DNA from: Colwellia psychrerythraea 34H
Lineage (GTDB): Bacteria > Pseudomonadota > Gammaproteobacteria > Enterobacterales > Alteromonadaceae
Length of the DNA stretch: 64,000 nt
Assembly: GCF_000012325.1 (NCBI RefSeq)
Contig: NC_003910.7
Location: forward strand, 4,898,001 to 4,962,000
Direction: 5' to 3'
Position 1 is the stretch's first letter, and every line of letters starts with the position of its first letter. Below the pieces are notes generated by a model. That model did not search any database, was not told where the DNA came from, and saw only the letters and a program-made list of their open reading frames with translations. Positions 16,946 to 26,754 of the stretch are shown piece by piece. The position numbers and the translations under genes were made by a program.

Positions 16946-19234
16946 TTACTGTCCTGTTAATTTTCTACCTAATAATTTTGAAATTTGATTGGCACTAACG
17001 GGTTTACTAAAAAAATACCCCTGTGCATAATCGCAACCAAGCTCCTGAAGCATAGTCGCTTGTTCTTCGCTTTCAATACCTTCAGCTGTAATTTTATGCT
17101 CAAGGTTATGACCCATTTCAATCATCGAACCAACCAAAAGTTTTGCTTTATGGTCGACAAGAATGTCATCGATAAAATATTTATCAATTTTTAAGTAGTC
17201 TACATTAAGATGTTTCAGTGAGGCGAAGGATGAATAACCAACGCCGAAATCATCAATTGCCAGTAATATACCCAGCTCTTTTAAATGTTCAAAAACGGCA
17301 AGATTTTCTGGGTTAGTCTGTATCACCCCTTCAGTCACTTCTAGTTCAAGATCACCCGGCAACATTCCTGTTTCTTTAATAACACGCTTGATCAGTGGCA
17401 CCAGATCACTATCAAGAAAATGACTTGGTGATATATTAACAGCTATTATAATTGAAGAAAAACCAGCTTCCTTCCACAACGTTGCCTGGTTACAAGCTGT
17501 TTTCAAGACCCATTCAGTGAGTGGTTTTATCATGCCGATTTGTTCGGCCATGCTGATAAAGTCTACTGGAGAAACCTGACCGAGCAGTGGATGATTCCAA
17601 CGAGATAAAGCTTCAACGCCTATGATGTTGCCCGATTTAATATCAACTTTTGGTTGATAAACGAGTGACAATTGTTGTTGTTCTATCGCTTCTCTTAAAT
17701 GTTGTTCTATTTTAAAACGGTATTCTGCTTTATCGGTTAGCTCTTTCTTATAAAAAGCAAACCTATTTTTTCCAAGATCCTTCGCCGCATACAGCGCAGT
17801 ATCTGCTGCTTTTAATATAGTTTGCAGATCGATTCCATCGTCGGGATAGTGTGCAATACCAATGCTACAGGCTGGTGTAAACTTTCTTCCAGCTAGCTCT
17901 ACAGGTTTTGATATCAGTTCAAGACAACGTTGCGCAACGTGAGCAGCACCGTAGTCATCCATCACATTATTAACGGCAATACAAAATTCATCGCCACTAA
18001 GGCGAGCAATATAATCAATTTCACGACATGCGCTTTTTAAACGCTGTGCAACTTTCTTAAGGAGTAAGTCTCCAACGTCATGCCCTAGGCTATCGTTAAC
18101 CGTCTTAAAATTATCAAGATCGATATATAACAGGCCAAACTTATTTTTTTCACGTGCTGATATTTTTACTAACTCTTCAATGTTTATATAAAAATGGGGG
18201 CGGCTGGAAAGCTTAGTTAGCTCATCGGTATAGGCTAAGTTTTGAATACGTTTTTGATTTTGTTCTCGCTCCATGACAATACCAGCAAGTCGAGCTGCTG
18301 ATGTAAGATCATTAGATTCTTGTTCGTTAGGCAATGCCGGATAGTCATGATACATACCAAAAGCTCCTAATACTTTTCCAGAAGAGCTTTTAATAGGTTC
18401 TGACCAACAACTGCGCATACCATAAGGAAGTGCTACGTACTTTAAGTCAGCCCACTTAGGATCAGTTGCAATATTTTCGACAAGTACTCGTTTTCCGGTA
18501 TAAGTAGATGTACCGCAGGAGCCAACTTGTGGGCCATATTCAAGACCATGTACTGCTTTGCAATAAGATTTTGGTAGGCTAGGTGCACCCGCATGTAACA
18601 GCTTCCCCCCCTTTAATTCGAGCATTGAACAACGTAATCCAGAGTGACGCTCTTCGTACATTAACGCAATTTCAGCATAGATTTTAGAGGCGGGCTTGCC
18701 TTTGGCAATTAACTCAAGAATTTTGGTATTTCTTTCATTGAAAAATTCTGATTTTTTTTGTTGTGTTATATCAACATGGGTACCAATTAAACGTATTGTC
18801 TCATTATTCTCACCGCGGGTTACTTTAAAAGCACGAGAGCGAATAAAAACGTCATGGCCTACTTTATGGCGCATACGCATTTCAACTTCAAATGTGTCTA
18901 CTTCCCCAGATAAGAATTTATGAACATTCTTTAGCACAAAATCTTTATCATCAACATGAACCATTGCAGCCCAGGTACTTAACGTATTTTCGAGCTCATG
19001 TTCACTGTAACCCAGCATACTTTTCCAGCGAGGGGAGTAATAAACATCATCCGTAGCTAAATCCCAATCCCACAGACCATCCGATGCACCTCGCATAGCC
19101 AGAGCAAAGCGCTCTTCACTATTAAGAAGTTCCGCGGTACGAACGTCTTTACTTAGATGTGCTGCGACAAGCTCTGAACGTAATTGCTCAATCTCTTTTT
19201 GTAGCTGTGTTTCTTTGTTCGCTATTTCTGTCAT
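16946..19234 (-). CDS. PAS-GAF-GGDEF-EAL cyclic-di-GMP signalling protein
   Basis: A 762-residue cytoplasmic protein. An N-terminal coiled coil (1-40) precedes a PAS/PAC domain (GLWDWDLATDDVYYSPRWK), a GAF domain (residues ~165-320, GSCGTSTYTGKRVLVENI), GGDEF (~340-500) and EAL (~510-760). The cyclase motif is SGDEF, a first-position change, with a standard RxxD inhibitory site (REID) five residues before it. The EAL domain keeps VEALSR, ELEVTEG, IDDFGVGYSS, KIDKYFI and AEGIES, so phosphodiesterase activity is likely. Start ATG has GGATAT upstream. Divergent from the AraC-type gene. Confidence 0.9.
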   Translation of the reverse strand: MTEIANKETQLQKEIEQLRSELVAAHLSKDVRTAELLNSEERFALAMRGASDGLWDWDLATDDVYYSPRWKSMLGYSEHELENTLSTWAAMVHVDDKDFVLKNVHKFLSGEVDTFEVEMRMRHKVGHDVFIRSRAFKVTRGENNETIRLIGTHVDITQQKKSEFFNERNTKILELIAKGKPASKIYAEIALMYEERHSGLRCSMLELKGGKLLHAGAPSLPKSYCKAVHGLEYGPQVGSCGTSTYTGKRVLVENIATDPKWADLKYVALPYGMRSCWSEPIKSSSGKVLGAFGMYHDYPALPNEQESNDLTSAARLAGIVMEREQNQKRIQNLAYTDELTKLSSRPHFYINIEELVKISAREKNKFGLLYIDLDNFKTVNDSLGHDVGDLLLKKVAQRLKSACREIDYIARLSGDEFCIAVNNVMDDYGAAHVAQRCLELISKPVELAGRKFTPACSIGIAHYPDDGIDLQTILKAADTALYAAKDLGKNRFAFYKKELTDKAEYRFKIEQHLREAIEQQQLSLVYQPKVDIKSGNIIGVEALSRWNHPLLGQVSPVDFISMAEQIGMIKPLTEWVLKTACNQATLWKEAGFSSIIIAVNISPSHFLDSDLVPLIKRVIKETGMLPGDLELEVTEGVIQTNPENLAVFEHLKELGILLAIDDFGVGYSSFASLKHLNVDYLKIDKYFIDDILVDHKAKLLVGSMIEMGHNLEHKITAEGIESEEQATMLQELGCDYAQGYFFSKPVSANQISKLLGRKLTGQ

Positions 19235-19664
19235 ATATCCTCAAATCACTACATCAAATAATACAAACAGTTTGAGTTTTATTATTTGTAAAGCCTAACT
19301 AGGAAAAATGACATTCCTTCACATATTTAAACTAGCAAACAATGTTAAATACACAAAGCTGTATATTTGTGGTCAGAGCTGTTTATATTGGTTAAGGAAT
19401 ACGTATAGTACTTTCATTAACAATATTAATGATAGATGACTTTTGCTAGCTTGCTGATTTTACTATCTAATTATGGAACGATTGTAACTAAGATCTCCTA
19501 GTTACAATCTATTCATATGAAAACTTAGTTAAGTGGAAAGCTAAGCTTTAATTTTGTTAATTACTGCTAACGTTAATTTTATCGTCACCGTATCAATAAA
19601 TCACTATACAAACGTGATTTATTATTTTAAAAGTAAGTTACCTAGAGAAGTAAATTAGTAATAG
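19235..19664. promoter_or_regulatory. Intergenic region with two perfect palindromes upstream of the AraC-type gene
   Basis: GATTGTAACTA (19480-19490) and TAGTTACAATC (19499-19509) form an 11-base perfect inverted repeat. ATAAATCAC (19596-19604) and GTGATTTAT (19614-19622) form a 9-base one, 43 bases before the regulator's start. These are candidate operators for autoregulation or for the divergent c-di-GMP gene. No gene is seen. Confidence 0.5.
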
Positions 19665-20540
19665 ATGAACATACCAAAAGTGCAATTCAACCCCAAGGTT
19701 CATAAAAATATTGGGATAGAAATCATTGAATTATCTGATATCTATAAGCGCTCTGATGATGACCTTGAAAATTTTATTGCAAAACCACACCGTATAAAAT
19801 TTCACAATATATTGTACATAACGCAAGGTCGCGGAACACACTTCATTGATTTCAATACCTATACTACTCAAGCTGGAAGTGTTGTTTTTATTAATAAAAA
19901 CCAAGTTCACGCATTTGATTTAATCAACCAACCACAAGGTAAGCTGATTATTTTTACTGATGAATACCTTGATACTATTCTTACCACGATCAAAACGCCT
20001 TTATCCGCTCATAACTATCTACTTACCTCCTATTCGCCTACCTTTTCATTATCAAAAAAAATAAGAAACACCTGTGACGTACTGCTCACAGAGATTGAAA
20101 AGGAATATCAAGTAAAAGACCCTAATTTGAATTTCTTAAACTTAATATTTTCGGCGGTATTAACCAAGCTATCAAGTGAGCGAACTCGATCTTTTGAGCA
20201 ATATTTGAGTGAATCTCGTACGGAAAAATTTATGACATTCATTGAGTTACTTGAAGTAAATTATACCAACACACGCGATGCAAAAATATATGCTGACATG
20301 TTGCATATGACGTATAAGTCGCTTAATCAAATCTGTAAGCTGGCAACAAAACAAACGACAAAGCAACTAATTGATGCGTATATCATTTTAGAAGCAAAGC
20401 GAAAGCTTTCAATTGAAAATATCCGCGTTCAGCAACTTGCTGACGAATTAGGCTTTGATGAGGTCACTAACTTCGTAAAGTACTTCAAAAAGAACACTCT
20501 TCTTACCCCTTCACAATTCAAAAAATTAAACCAAGGTTAG
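19665..20540 (+). CDS. AraC-family transcriptional regulator
   Basis: A 291-residue protein with an N-terminal cupin-like sensor (HNILYITQGRGTHFIDFNTY and GSVVFINKNQVHAFDL) and a C-terminal double helix-turn-helix. The last helix block LADELGFDEVTNFVKYFKKNTLLTPSQFKK is the AraC signature. It is 88 bases upstream of the SnoaL-like lipoprotein gene on the same strand, a likely target. Effector unknown. Confidence 0.88.
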   Translation: MNIPKVQFNPKVHKNIGIEIIELSDIYKRSDDDLENFIAKPHRIKFHNILYITQGRGTHFIDFNTYTTQAGSVVFINKNQVHAFDLINQPQGKLIIFTDEYLDTILTTIKTPLSAHNYLLTSYSPTFSLSKKIRNTCDVLLTEIEKEYQVKDPNLNFLNLIFSAVLTKLSSERTRSFEQYLSESRTEKFMTFIELLEVNYTNTRDAKIYADMLHMTYKSLNQICKLATKQTTKQLIDAYIILEAKRKLSIENIRVQQLADELGFDEVTNFVKYFKKNTLLTPSQFKKLNQG

Positions 20541-20628
20541 ATATTTACCATTTTTATGCCTCAATTCACCTGAACAGTTACTAAGCAACAACATATAATT
20601 CCCTTATCTTATTTAGAAGGAAATAACG

Positions 20629-21492
20629 ATGAAAAAAAGCTTTTTAACGACTGTCGTAGCAGGATTGTTAGCCATCACTGCCTGTAACGCCACCACTGTG
20701 AATTCGGAGATGAAGATGAATATATCAAATAAAGAAAAAGCCGTTGCCTTACTTAATAGTATTGAAACCGGTGACCAAACCGCTATTAGTTATGTAAATC
20801 CAGTAAAGTATACCCAGCACAACTTGGCTGTAGGAGATGGATTAGCTGGTTTTGGTGCTGTTTTACAAGCCTTACCTAAAAATAGTGCCAAGGTAAATGT
20901 AGCGCGTTCATTTACTGATGGGGAATATGTATTTACTCACAATGACTATAACTTTTTTGGCCCCAAAATTGGTTTTGATTTGTTTAGATTTGAAGACGGT
21001 TTGATTGTCGAGCACTGGGATAATTTAGACGATAAATCAGCAACACCAAATCCAAGCGGACGTAGCCAAATAGATGGTCCAACAACAGTGGATGATTTAG
21101 ATAAGACAGATGAAAACAAAACATTAGTGGCAAACTTTGTTGATAGCATATTAGTTAAGGGGCAATTTGATCAATTAAGCGCCTTCTTTGAGGGCGATTT
21201 TTACCATCAGCATAATACGGTAATCGCCGACGGTTTATCCGGATTAGGTCAAGCGCTGGAAGCAATGGCGAAAAACGGCATTAAAATGGTCTATACCAAA
21301 AATCATAAGATACTCGGTGAAGGTAACTTTGTATTAAGTATCAGTGAAGGCTCTTTTGCCGATAAGCCGACTTCATTCTACGATTTATTCCGTGTTGAAA
21401 ATGGAAAAATTGTTGAGCACTGGGATGTAATGGAAACGATTATTCCAAAAGAGCGATGGAAAAATACAAACGGTAAATTCGGTAATTTATAA
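20629..21492 (+). CDS. Duplicated SnoaL-like (NTF2-fold) lipoprotein
   Basis: A 287-residue protein with lipobox LAITAC (Cys 19). Two homologous SnoaL-like domains follow, about residues 33-150 and 160-280. Matching blocks are HNLAVGDGLAGFGAVLQAL versus HNTVIADGLSGLGQALEAM, and FDLFRFEDGLIVEHWDNLD versus YDLFRVENGKIVEHWDVME. The NTF2 fold often binds small hydrophobic ligands or acts as an isomerase or cyclase. Single-domain relatives are common; the in-tandem duplication in one lipoprotein is less so. Good ribosome site GAAGGAAATAACG. Confidence 0.8.
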   Translation: MKKSFLTTVVAGLLAITACNATTVNSEMKMNISNKEKAVALLNSIETGDQTAISYVNPVKYTQHNLAVGDGLAGFGAVLQALPKNSAKVNVARSFTDGEYVFTHNDYNFFGPKIGFDLFRFEDGLIVEHWDNLDDKSATPNPSGRSQIDGPTTVDDLDKTDENKTLVANFVDSILVKGQFDQLSAFFEGDFYHQHNTVIADGLSGLGQALEAMAKNGIKMVYTKNHKILGEGNFVLSISEGSFADKPTSFYDLFRVENGKIVEHWDVMETIIPKERWKNTNGKFGNL

Positions 21493-21510
21493 TTAATTTT
21501 TTTGAAATAT

Positions 21511-21552
21511 TAAAGAGAGATATTGCGTACTTCAACACGATATCTTTCTTTA
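21511..21552 (+). terminator. Hairpin after the SnoaL-like gene
   Basis: TAAAGAGAGATAT (21511-21523) pairs with ATATCTTTCTTTA (21540-21552), thirteen pairs with one G-T and a 16-base loop. No T-run follows, so it may protect the 3' end rather than terminate. Confidence 0.4.
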
Positions 21553-22246
21553 ATCATTGTCTGAAATTAGCGTTTATATCCGCATCCTTACCATAGATAA
21601 ACCAATACCATTTAGCCTCATCAGGGGCAATCAACAGTGTTTTCAGGGGGCAACGACGAGTCAAAGGGGAGAAGTATATTCCCATCACAAGTAAACATAA
21701 TTGGTAGATTCCCAATGCTTACTATTGAGCCACAAGCCACTAACGTAAAACTAAACAAACAGTAATTAACTTTGCTAAGTAATTTTTCATATTAATACAC
21801 TACAGCTTTTTGATGAAGAAAACTCAGTTGTGAATTGAGTTCTCAATTAGGTTCAACAGTGAATGCTGAAGATAACTTCATCACACAGTTCAAATTAATA
21901 TTATGTAACATAATCAACTGGTTGACGAGTTACAGATGTCAGGCTATTTTACAGTTACTATATATTCGTCAAGGTATTTCCTTTATCATACTTAAATAGT
22001 TGACTATTATTAACTTGGCGTGTTTTGTGCTTTTTTTTTTAAAAATAACAAATGTAATAGTATCTAAATTATAAAAACATCAACGATAATCGTTGGTGTT
22101 TTTTGTTCTTATTATTAAGTAATATGAACTAAGGTCAGCTATTGATATAGATCTAAACAAATCTATAGCACCTATGAGATAATATCAGGCATTTATGTAA
22201 GGCATTTACTAAAAAATTCAATATGGAATAACTAAAAGAGAGTATT
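21553..22246. other. Long gene-free stretch with an orphan intrinsic terminator
   Basis: No open reading frame with coding character was found. ACATCAACG (22077-22085) pairs with CGTTGGTGT (22091-22099) and is followed by TTTTT, a good terminator with no gene before it. A transcript ending there could be a small RNA, but I cannot identify a promoter or family. Confidence 0.4.
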
Positions 22247-22465
22247 ATGGAGCAAAGTTTAACCCAGGTAACCATCATTTATTATCAAGTAGAGTCACTT
22301 GAATTACTACATGAAGTGAAATCATTTCCAAAAAACCATCATGGCAGAGTTGTTTTACCTGCGGAGTTTAAAAAGGGTAAATCAATTATTGCAGTTTGTG
22401 AGGGTGAAATTACCATTTTAAATAAAGTAGGCGATCGTATTTTATCTGTTGGTAAAGTCGCATAA
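22247..22465 (+). CDS. Small conserved protein of the TIGR02922 type (tentative)
   Basis: A 72-residue acidic-to-neutral protein with the pattern VTIIYYQVESLELLHEV... and HGRVVLPAEFKKGKSIIAVCEGEI. From memory it resembles TIGR02922, a small family known from Colwellia and Shewanella with no assigned function. The ribosome site is AGAGAG. It has its own terminator (22501-22539), so it is a single-gene transcript. No signal peptide. Confidence 0.6.
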   Translation: MEQSLTQVTIIYYQVESLELLHEVKSFPKNHHGRVVLPAEFKKGKSIIAVCEGEITILNKVGDRILSVGKVA

Positions 22466-22500
22466 GAAAATTGTAGTCTCTAGTTCGGATAATAATAATA

Positions 22501-22540
22501 TTGATAAGCTTTCAATCATCCCCAGTTGAAGCTTATCAAC
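22501..22540 (+). terminator. Terminator after the 72-residue gene
   Basis: TTGATAAGCTT (22501-22511) pairs perfectly with AAGCTTATCAA (22529-22539). CAAGTTTTTATTT follows. It is well placed 35 bases past the stop. Confidence 0.65.
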
Positions 22541-22633
22541 AAGTTTTTATTTACATACACAAAAACGCTCAAATATCTCTTCAGTAAGCTATTTCTAATT
22601 GATCTAATTATTAGGTCAGCGAGTATTCAAAAG

Positions 22634-23593
22634 TCACACAATAGATTCACCTCCTTCGTTTTGTACTTCATTTTTTAGCCATTCAATAAACAATTCTATT
22701 TTTGTGTTTTTATTATTAGGTAACGTAGCAACATAATACCGCTGTGGACACAGAATTTTTTTATCAATAAAGGGTTTAATCAACTCTCCTCTCTTAATTT
22801 GATTACTGATAAAACTCTCCCTACCCATTGCTACACCAGCATTATTCATAGCTGCGATAACGGCCAAATCTGAGCGGTCAAACCTGATACTCGCACTAGA
22901 GGCTAAGCAGTTTATATTGAAATTATTTGCCCATAATGCCCATTCATCTGTGTTGGAATCATATCCCCATGCTTGGTTATCATGTAACAACGTACACTGA
23001 CTTAAATTATTAATCTTGCCTATTAAATCAAATTCTTCAGCGTACTCTGGGCTACATACCGGTACTATCGTCTCTGTCATAATATCTTGACAATATAACT
23101 TACTCGGTTGTTTTTCATCAAAATAAATTGCTACATCAATGCCATGTCCATGAAAGTTGATATTTTCATTTCCCGTCAAGATGTTGAGTGAAATAGCAGG
23201 GTATTGCTTTTGAAAACCGGCAATTCTAGGCACCAACCAGCATTGCGCAAAAGAAGGTCGAGAATAAACAGTTAACTCTCCAGAAATTTCATTGCTTTTT
23301 ACCTCGAGTATTTCCTGATTTAAGCTACTAAATGAGGATTTTACCGCGATATAAATGCGTTCACCTTCCTTGGTTAACTCAATTTTTCGGTGTGAGCGTT
23401 TAAATAACAAAATACCTAATTCGCTCTCCAAGGCATTTATTCGATGAGATATGGCACTTGGCGTCATCGACAGCTCTTCCGCCGCAAGAGAGAAAGAACA
23501 GTGCCTAGCGGCCACTTCAAAGGTATGCATTTTAGACAGTTGAAAACTGCTTAACCGTTTATTGTTAGAGATAACATTGTCTTGAGTATACAT
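22634..23593 (-). CDS. dsdC: DsdC-like LysR regulator of D-serine deaminase
   Basis: About 319 residues from ATG 23593; an in-frame TTG at 23626 would add 11. The N-terminal helix-turn-helix reads QLSKMHTFEVAARHCSFSLA then AAEELSMTPSAISHRINALE, very close to E. coli DsdC. The effector domain keeps AQCWLVPRI, FDRSDLAVIAAMN and GVAMGRE as in DsdC. DsdC activates dsdA in response to D-serine. It is divergent from dsdA here, the same arrangement as in enterobacteria but without a dsdX permease gene. Confidence 0.88.
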   Translation of the reverse strand: MYTQDNVISNNKRLSSFQLSKMHTFEVAARHCSFSLAAEELSMTPSAISHRINALESELGILLFKRSHRKIELTKEGERIYIAVKSSFSSLNQEILEVKSNEISGELTVYSRPSFAQCWLVPRIAGFQKQYPAISLNILTGNENINFHGHGIDVAIYFDEKQPSKLYCQDIMTETIVPVCSPEYAEEFDLIGKINNLSQCTLLHDNQAWGYDSNTDEWALWANNFNINCLASSASIRFDRSDLAVIAAMNNAGVAMGRESFISNQIKRGELIKPFIDKKILCPQRYYVATLPNNKNTKIELFIEWLKNEVQNEGGESIV

Positions 23594-23821
23594 AACGCAG
23601 GCTATTCCATAGACTATTTTCGACAAATTCAGACAATAACAATATCATCATGCACAACATAAAATAACTCAAATTGAATAATGTTATGCTTTTATAACGG
23701 TTTATATCTTCTTGTTTATATCTAACTCATGTGAAGTTGAATTATCATCATTTGTCAGTCAGTGACGATTATTGTTTAATACTATTAAGCACAACATCAT
23801 AAAGCGGATTGAGAGGTCATA
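23594..23821. promoter_or_regulatory. dsdC-dsdA divergent control region
   Basis: The nonamer GCACAACAT occurs twice in direct orientation, at 23652-23660 and 23789-23797. The first copy is also part of an imperfect palindrome with ATGTTATGC about 20 bases away. These are candidate DsdC contacts. The dsdA ribosome site GAGAGG precedes its ATG. Confidence 0.4.
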
Positions 23822-25153
23822 ATGAACAACGATAACATTGCACAGCTAATAGCTGACTTTCCCCTCATAGAAAAAATGGTCGAACTAAAAGAGGTAAGCT
23901 GGTTTAACCCTAATATTACTTCGCTGCAAGAAGGCCTTCCTTATGTCGGACTTGATAACAATAATATTCAAGATGCCAGTGACCGATTAGCACGTTTTGC
24001 CCCCTACATGGTAAAGGCATTTCCCGAAACGGCGATAACCAATGGCATTATTGAATCTGACGTAGTTGAAATTTCAGCAATGAAATCGCAACTAGAGCAG
24101 CAATATGAAGTAGAAATTCAAGGTAAACTGCTGCTAAAAAAAGACAGTCACCTGCCCATTTCAGGTTCAATCAAAGCGCGTGGTGGCATTTATGAAGTAT
24201 TGACACATGCTGAACAACTAGCAATAAAAGCAGAGGTGCTTGAGCTTTCAGATGATTACAGTAAGCTATTTACCGAAGAGTTTAAGTCCTTTTTTAGCCA
24301 GTACAGCATCGCTGTTGGTTCAACGGGAAACCTTGGTATGTCTATTGGTATTATGAGTGCAAAACTGGGTTTTTCAGTTAGCGTGCATATGTCTGCAGAC
24401 GCGCGCCAATGGAAAAAAGAAAAACTCCGTGCTCATGGTGTTAATGTTGTTGAGTACAACGAAGACTACAGTGTGGCTGTAGAGCAAGGTCGCCAGGAAG
24501 CTGAAAATGATCCCAAGTGCTTCTTTATCGATGATGAAAACTCCCAAACACTCTTTTTAGGCTACTCCGTTGCCGGTGAAAGACTGAAACAACAGTTTGA
24601 TGCTATGCATATTGTGGTAGATGAAAATAATCCACTATTTGTCTACCTGCCCTGCGGCGTCGGTGGTGGTCCTGGTGGCGTAGCATTTGGGCTGAAGATG
24701 GCTTTTGGTGACAACGTGCATTGTATATTTGCCGAGCCAACACATTCCCCTTGCATGTTACTTGGAATTCTCACTGGATTACATGATGGCATTGCCGTTC
24801 AAGATATCGGCATCGATAATATTACCGCTGCTGATGGCCTGGCTGTTGGAAGAGCTTCTGGCTTTGTTGGCCGGGCAATGGAAAGACTGTTAGATGGTTT
24901 TTATACCATCAGCGATCAGAGAATGTATGATCTGCTTGGGCTATTAAATAAGGTAGAAGGTATTCAATTAGAGCCATCGGCATTGGCTGGTATGTTAGGC
25001 CCTATTGTTGTAACTAATAATGATGAATATCTTAAGCGTATAAACATGAGCAATGAAAAATTGGTAAACGCAACACACCTTATTTGGGCAACGGGTGGCG
25101 GTATGGTTCCAGCGATAGAAATGGAAAAATATCTATCAAAAGCTGGCAGTTAA
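23822..25153 (+). CDS. dsdA: D-serine ammonia-lyase (D-serine dehydratase)
   Basis: A 443-residue PLP enzyme. The Schiff-base lysine is in [14 protein letters not shown] (near residue 117). The glycine-rich phosphate loop is [12 protein letters not shown], and the C-terminal half has [17 protein letters not shown] and [15 protein letters not shown], both typical of DsdA. It converts D-serine to pyruvate and ammonia in the cytoplasm. Length matches E. coli DsdA (442). Divergent from dsdC and ended by a terminator at 25195. Confidence 0.95.
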   Translation: MNNDNIAQLIADFPLIEKMVELKEVSWFNPNITSLQEGLPYVGLDNNNIQDASDRLARFAPYMVKAFPETAITNGIIESDVVEISAMKSQLEQQYEVEIQGKLLLKKDSHLPISGSIKARGGIYEVLTHAEQLAIKAEVLELSDDYSKLFTEEFKSFFSQYSIAVGSTGNLGMSIGIMSAKLGFSVSVHMSADARQWKKEKLRAHGVNVVEYNEDYSVAVEQGRQEAENDPKCFFIDDENSQTLFLGYSVAGERLKQQFDAMHIVVDENNPLFVYLPCGVGGGPGGVAFGLKMAFGDNVHCIFAEPTHSPCMLLGILTGLHDGIAVQDIGIDNITAADGLAVGRASGFVGRAMERLLDGFYTISDQRMYDLLGLLNKVEGIQLEPSALAGMLGPIVVTNNDEYLKRINMSNEKLVNATHLIWATGGGMVPAIEMEKYLSKAGS

Positions 25154-25194
25154 TCTTATTGTGGTTCAATGAGCTAGGCGCTTCAATAATAATT

Positions 25195-25219
25195 GAAAAA
25201 GAGCAAGTTGCTCTTTTTT
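25195..25219 (+). terminator. dsdA intrinsic terminator
   Basis: AAAAAGAGC and GCTCTTTTTT enclose a five-base loop (AAGTT). It has T-rich tails in both directions, so it could also stop transcription from the opposite strand. Confidence 0.7.
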
Positions 25220-25223
25220 CATT

Positions 25224-25537
25224 TATACCCGTTCCACTTGTAGATGCTCGTTTCAGGAAGTCTGAGCGACTCATAATCAAGGCCTATTTTTTTATTAAGG
25301 GTTATTCAGGAGAATACGCTCCTGCATTCTCTAATAAGCTACATCCATGTAGCGTCCTTAAAAAGAAATGTAACGCAGAGTATGATTTGTTCAGCCTTCC
25401 CCAAGGGCTGGTTTAGAAACGCTTTATGCTGCGTTATTGATTTTGAGAAGGGAATAACCATTCTATTCAATCAATGCCTTGCCTAAAGGCGTTTCTAATT
25501 CCAGCTGAATCATGCTCCTTCAAGTGGAACGGGTATA
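25224..25537. repeat. TATACCC-ended palindromic repeat, copy A
   Basis: 314 bp. The outer inverted ends begin TATACCCGTTCCACTTG on the left, mirrored by CAAGTGGAACGGGTATA on the right. Inner arms TTAGAAACGC (25413-25422) and GCGTTTCTAA (25489-25498) are perfectly complementary. An AAGGGAATAACCATT motif lies between them. No open reading frame. The right end stops three bases before the lhgO stop codon. Confidence 0.85.
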
Positions 25538-25539
25538 TA

Positions 25540-26739
25540 TTATGAACAAAAATGTTCACTGACTTTATCAACAATATAACCACCAATGGGGATGGCCGAA
25601 GTCGCTGCTGGCGATGGCGCATTACAGACATTAATTGTTCGCTCGCTATTAGCAAACAAGAAATCATGCACTAAACTGCCATCATTCATTACTGCTTGCG
25701 CACGAATACCTGCAGGATATGATTTGAGATCTGATAGCTCTATTGAGGGGCAATATTTTCGCACCAAGGTTAAATAACCCTTTTTAAAGAGTGAATTTTT
25801 AAACTCAGTAATGCCAGAACTCAAGTTTTTCCCCAGTACTTTCCAGAAGCCAGCAAACATCACCATTTCTTTAATATCACGTAAGTTAATATTAATTTTG
25901 CCATAACCTTCTCGTTTAAAACCCAATACCGCATTGGGACCAACAGTGACGCTGCCATCAATCATCCGAGTTAAATGCACACCTAAAAAAGGTAATGTTG
26001 GATCAGGAATCGGATATATTAAGTGATTAACAATGGCGTTTTTATTCGCTGGCAACTGATAGTACTCACCACGAAACGGTACAATTTGAAAATCGACTTT
26101 AATATCTAACATTTTAACCACACGATCAGCCATTAAACCTGAACAGGTGATTAAGTAACGACTATAAAATTCACCTTGGTTTGAACTCACGCGAATCTCT
26201 TCTGCCGTTTCCTTTAACTGAGTTACTTTGGTATTTAGTCTGCATTCACCGCCCAAAGACTGAAATTCCTGCGCCATTTTAATGGTAATGAGTTGGTAAT
26301 CGACAATGCCTGTCGATCTAACCAAAATAGCGCCAAGCCCAGTAATATTAGGCTCCTCAATTTTAAGTTGCTGCTTATCTAATAACTCCACTTCAATATT
26401 ATTCTTTTGGCAGCGTTGATAAAGCGCCTCCATGCGCTTTACTTCTAATTCATTGGTGGCAACCAACAACTTACCGCATTGATTAAAAGGAATATTATGT
26501 TGCTGACAAAAATTGATAGTGGCATCTACCCCTGCTCGACAAAACTTAGCCTTTAAACTGCCAGGCTCATAATATACGCCAGCATGAATAACACCGCTAT
26601 TATGTCCAGTTTGATGAGTGGCAAATTCACTTTCTTTTTCCAATAATAATACTTTTTTATCTGGATAGCGTTGTTGTAGCTGCCAAGCAGTCGATACACC
26701 AACAATACCACCGCCAATGATTATGTAGTCATAGATCAT
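25540..26739 (-). CDS. lhgO: L-2-hydroxyglutarate oxidase LhgO
   Basis: A 399-residue FAD enzyme. The dinucleotide-binding motif IIIGGGIVGVSTAWQLQ is at residues 6-22. HQTGHNSGVIHAGVYYEPGSLKA is the strongly conserved substrate/FAD region of L-2-hydroxyglutarate oxidases. It oxidises L-2-hydroxyglutarate to 2-oxoglutarate and passes electrons to the quinone pool. It is 15 bases downstream of glaH on the same strand, so the pair completes glutarate to 2-oxoglutarate. Confidence 0.93.
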   Translation of the reverse strand: MIYDYIIIGGGIVGVSTAWQLQQRYPDKKVLLLEKESEFATHQTGHNSGVIHAGVYYEPGSLKAKFCRAGVDATINFCQQHNIPFNQCGKLLVATNELEVKRMEALYQRCQKNNIEVELLDKQQLKIEEPNITGLGAILVRSTGIVDYQLITIKMAQEFQSLGGECRLNTKVTQLKETAEEIRVSSNQGEFYSRYLITCSGLMADRVVKMLDIKVDFQIVPFRGEYYQLPANKNAIVNHLIYPIPDPTLPFLGVHLTRMIDGSVTVGPNAVLGFKREGYGKININLRDIKEMVMFAGFWKVLGKNLSSGITEFKNSLFKKGYLTLVRKYCPSIELSDLKSYPAGIRAQAVMNDGSLVHDFLFANSERTINVCNAPSPAATSAIPIGGYIVDKVSEHFCS

Positions 26740-26754
26740 ATAAATACCTTAGCT

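Noticed and set aside
25084..25416. A 110-codon plus-strand frame across the dsdA end and repeat A
   Set aside because: It overlaps dsdA, its terminator and the repeat, and has no ribosome site.
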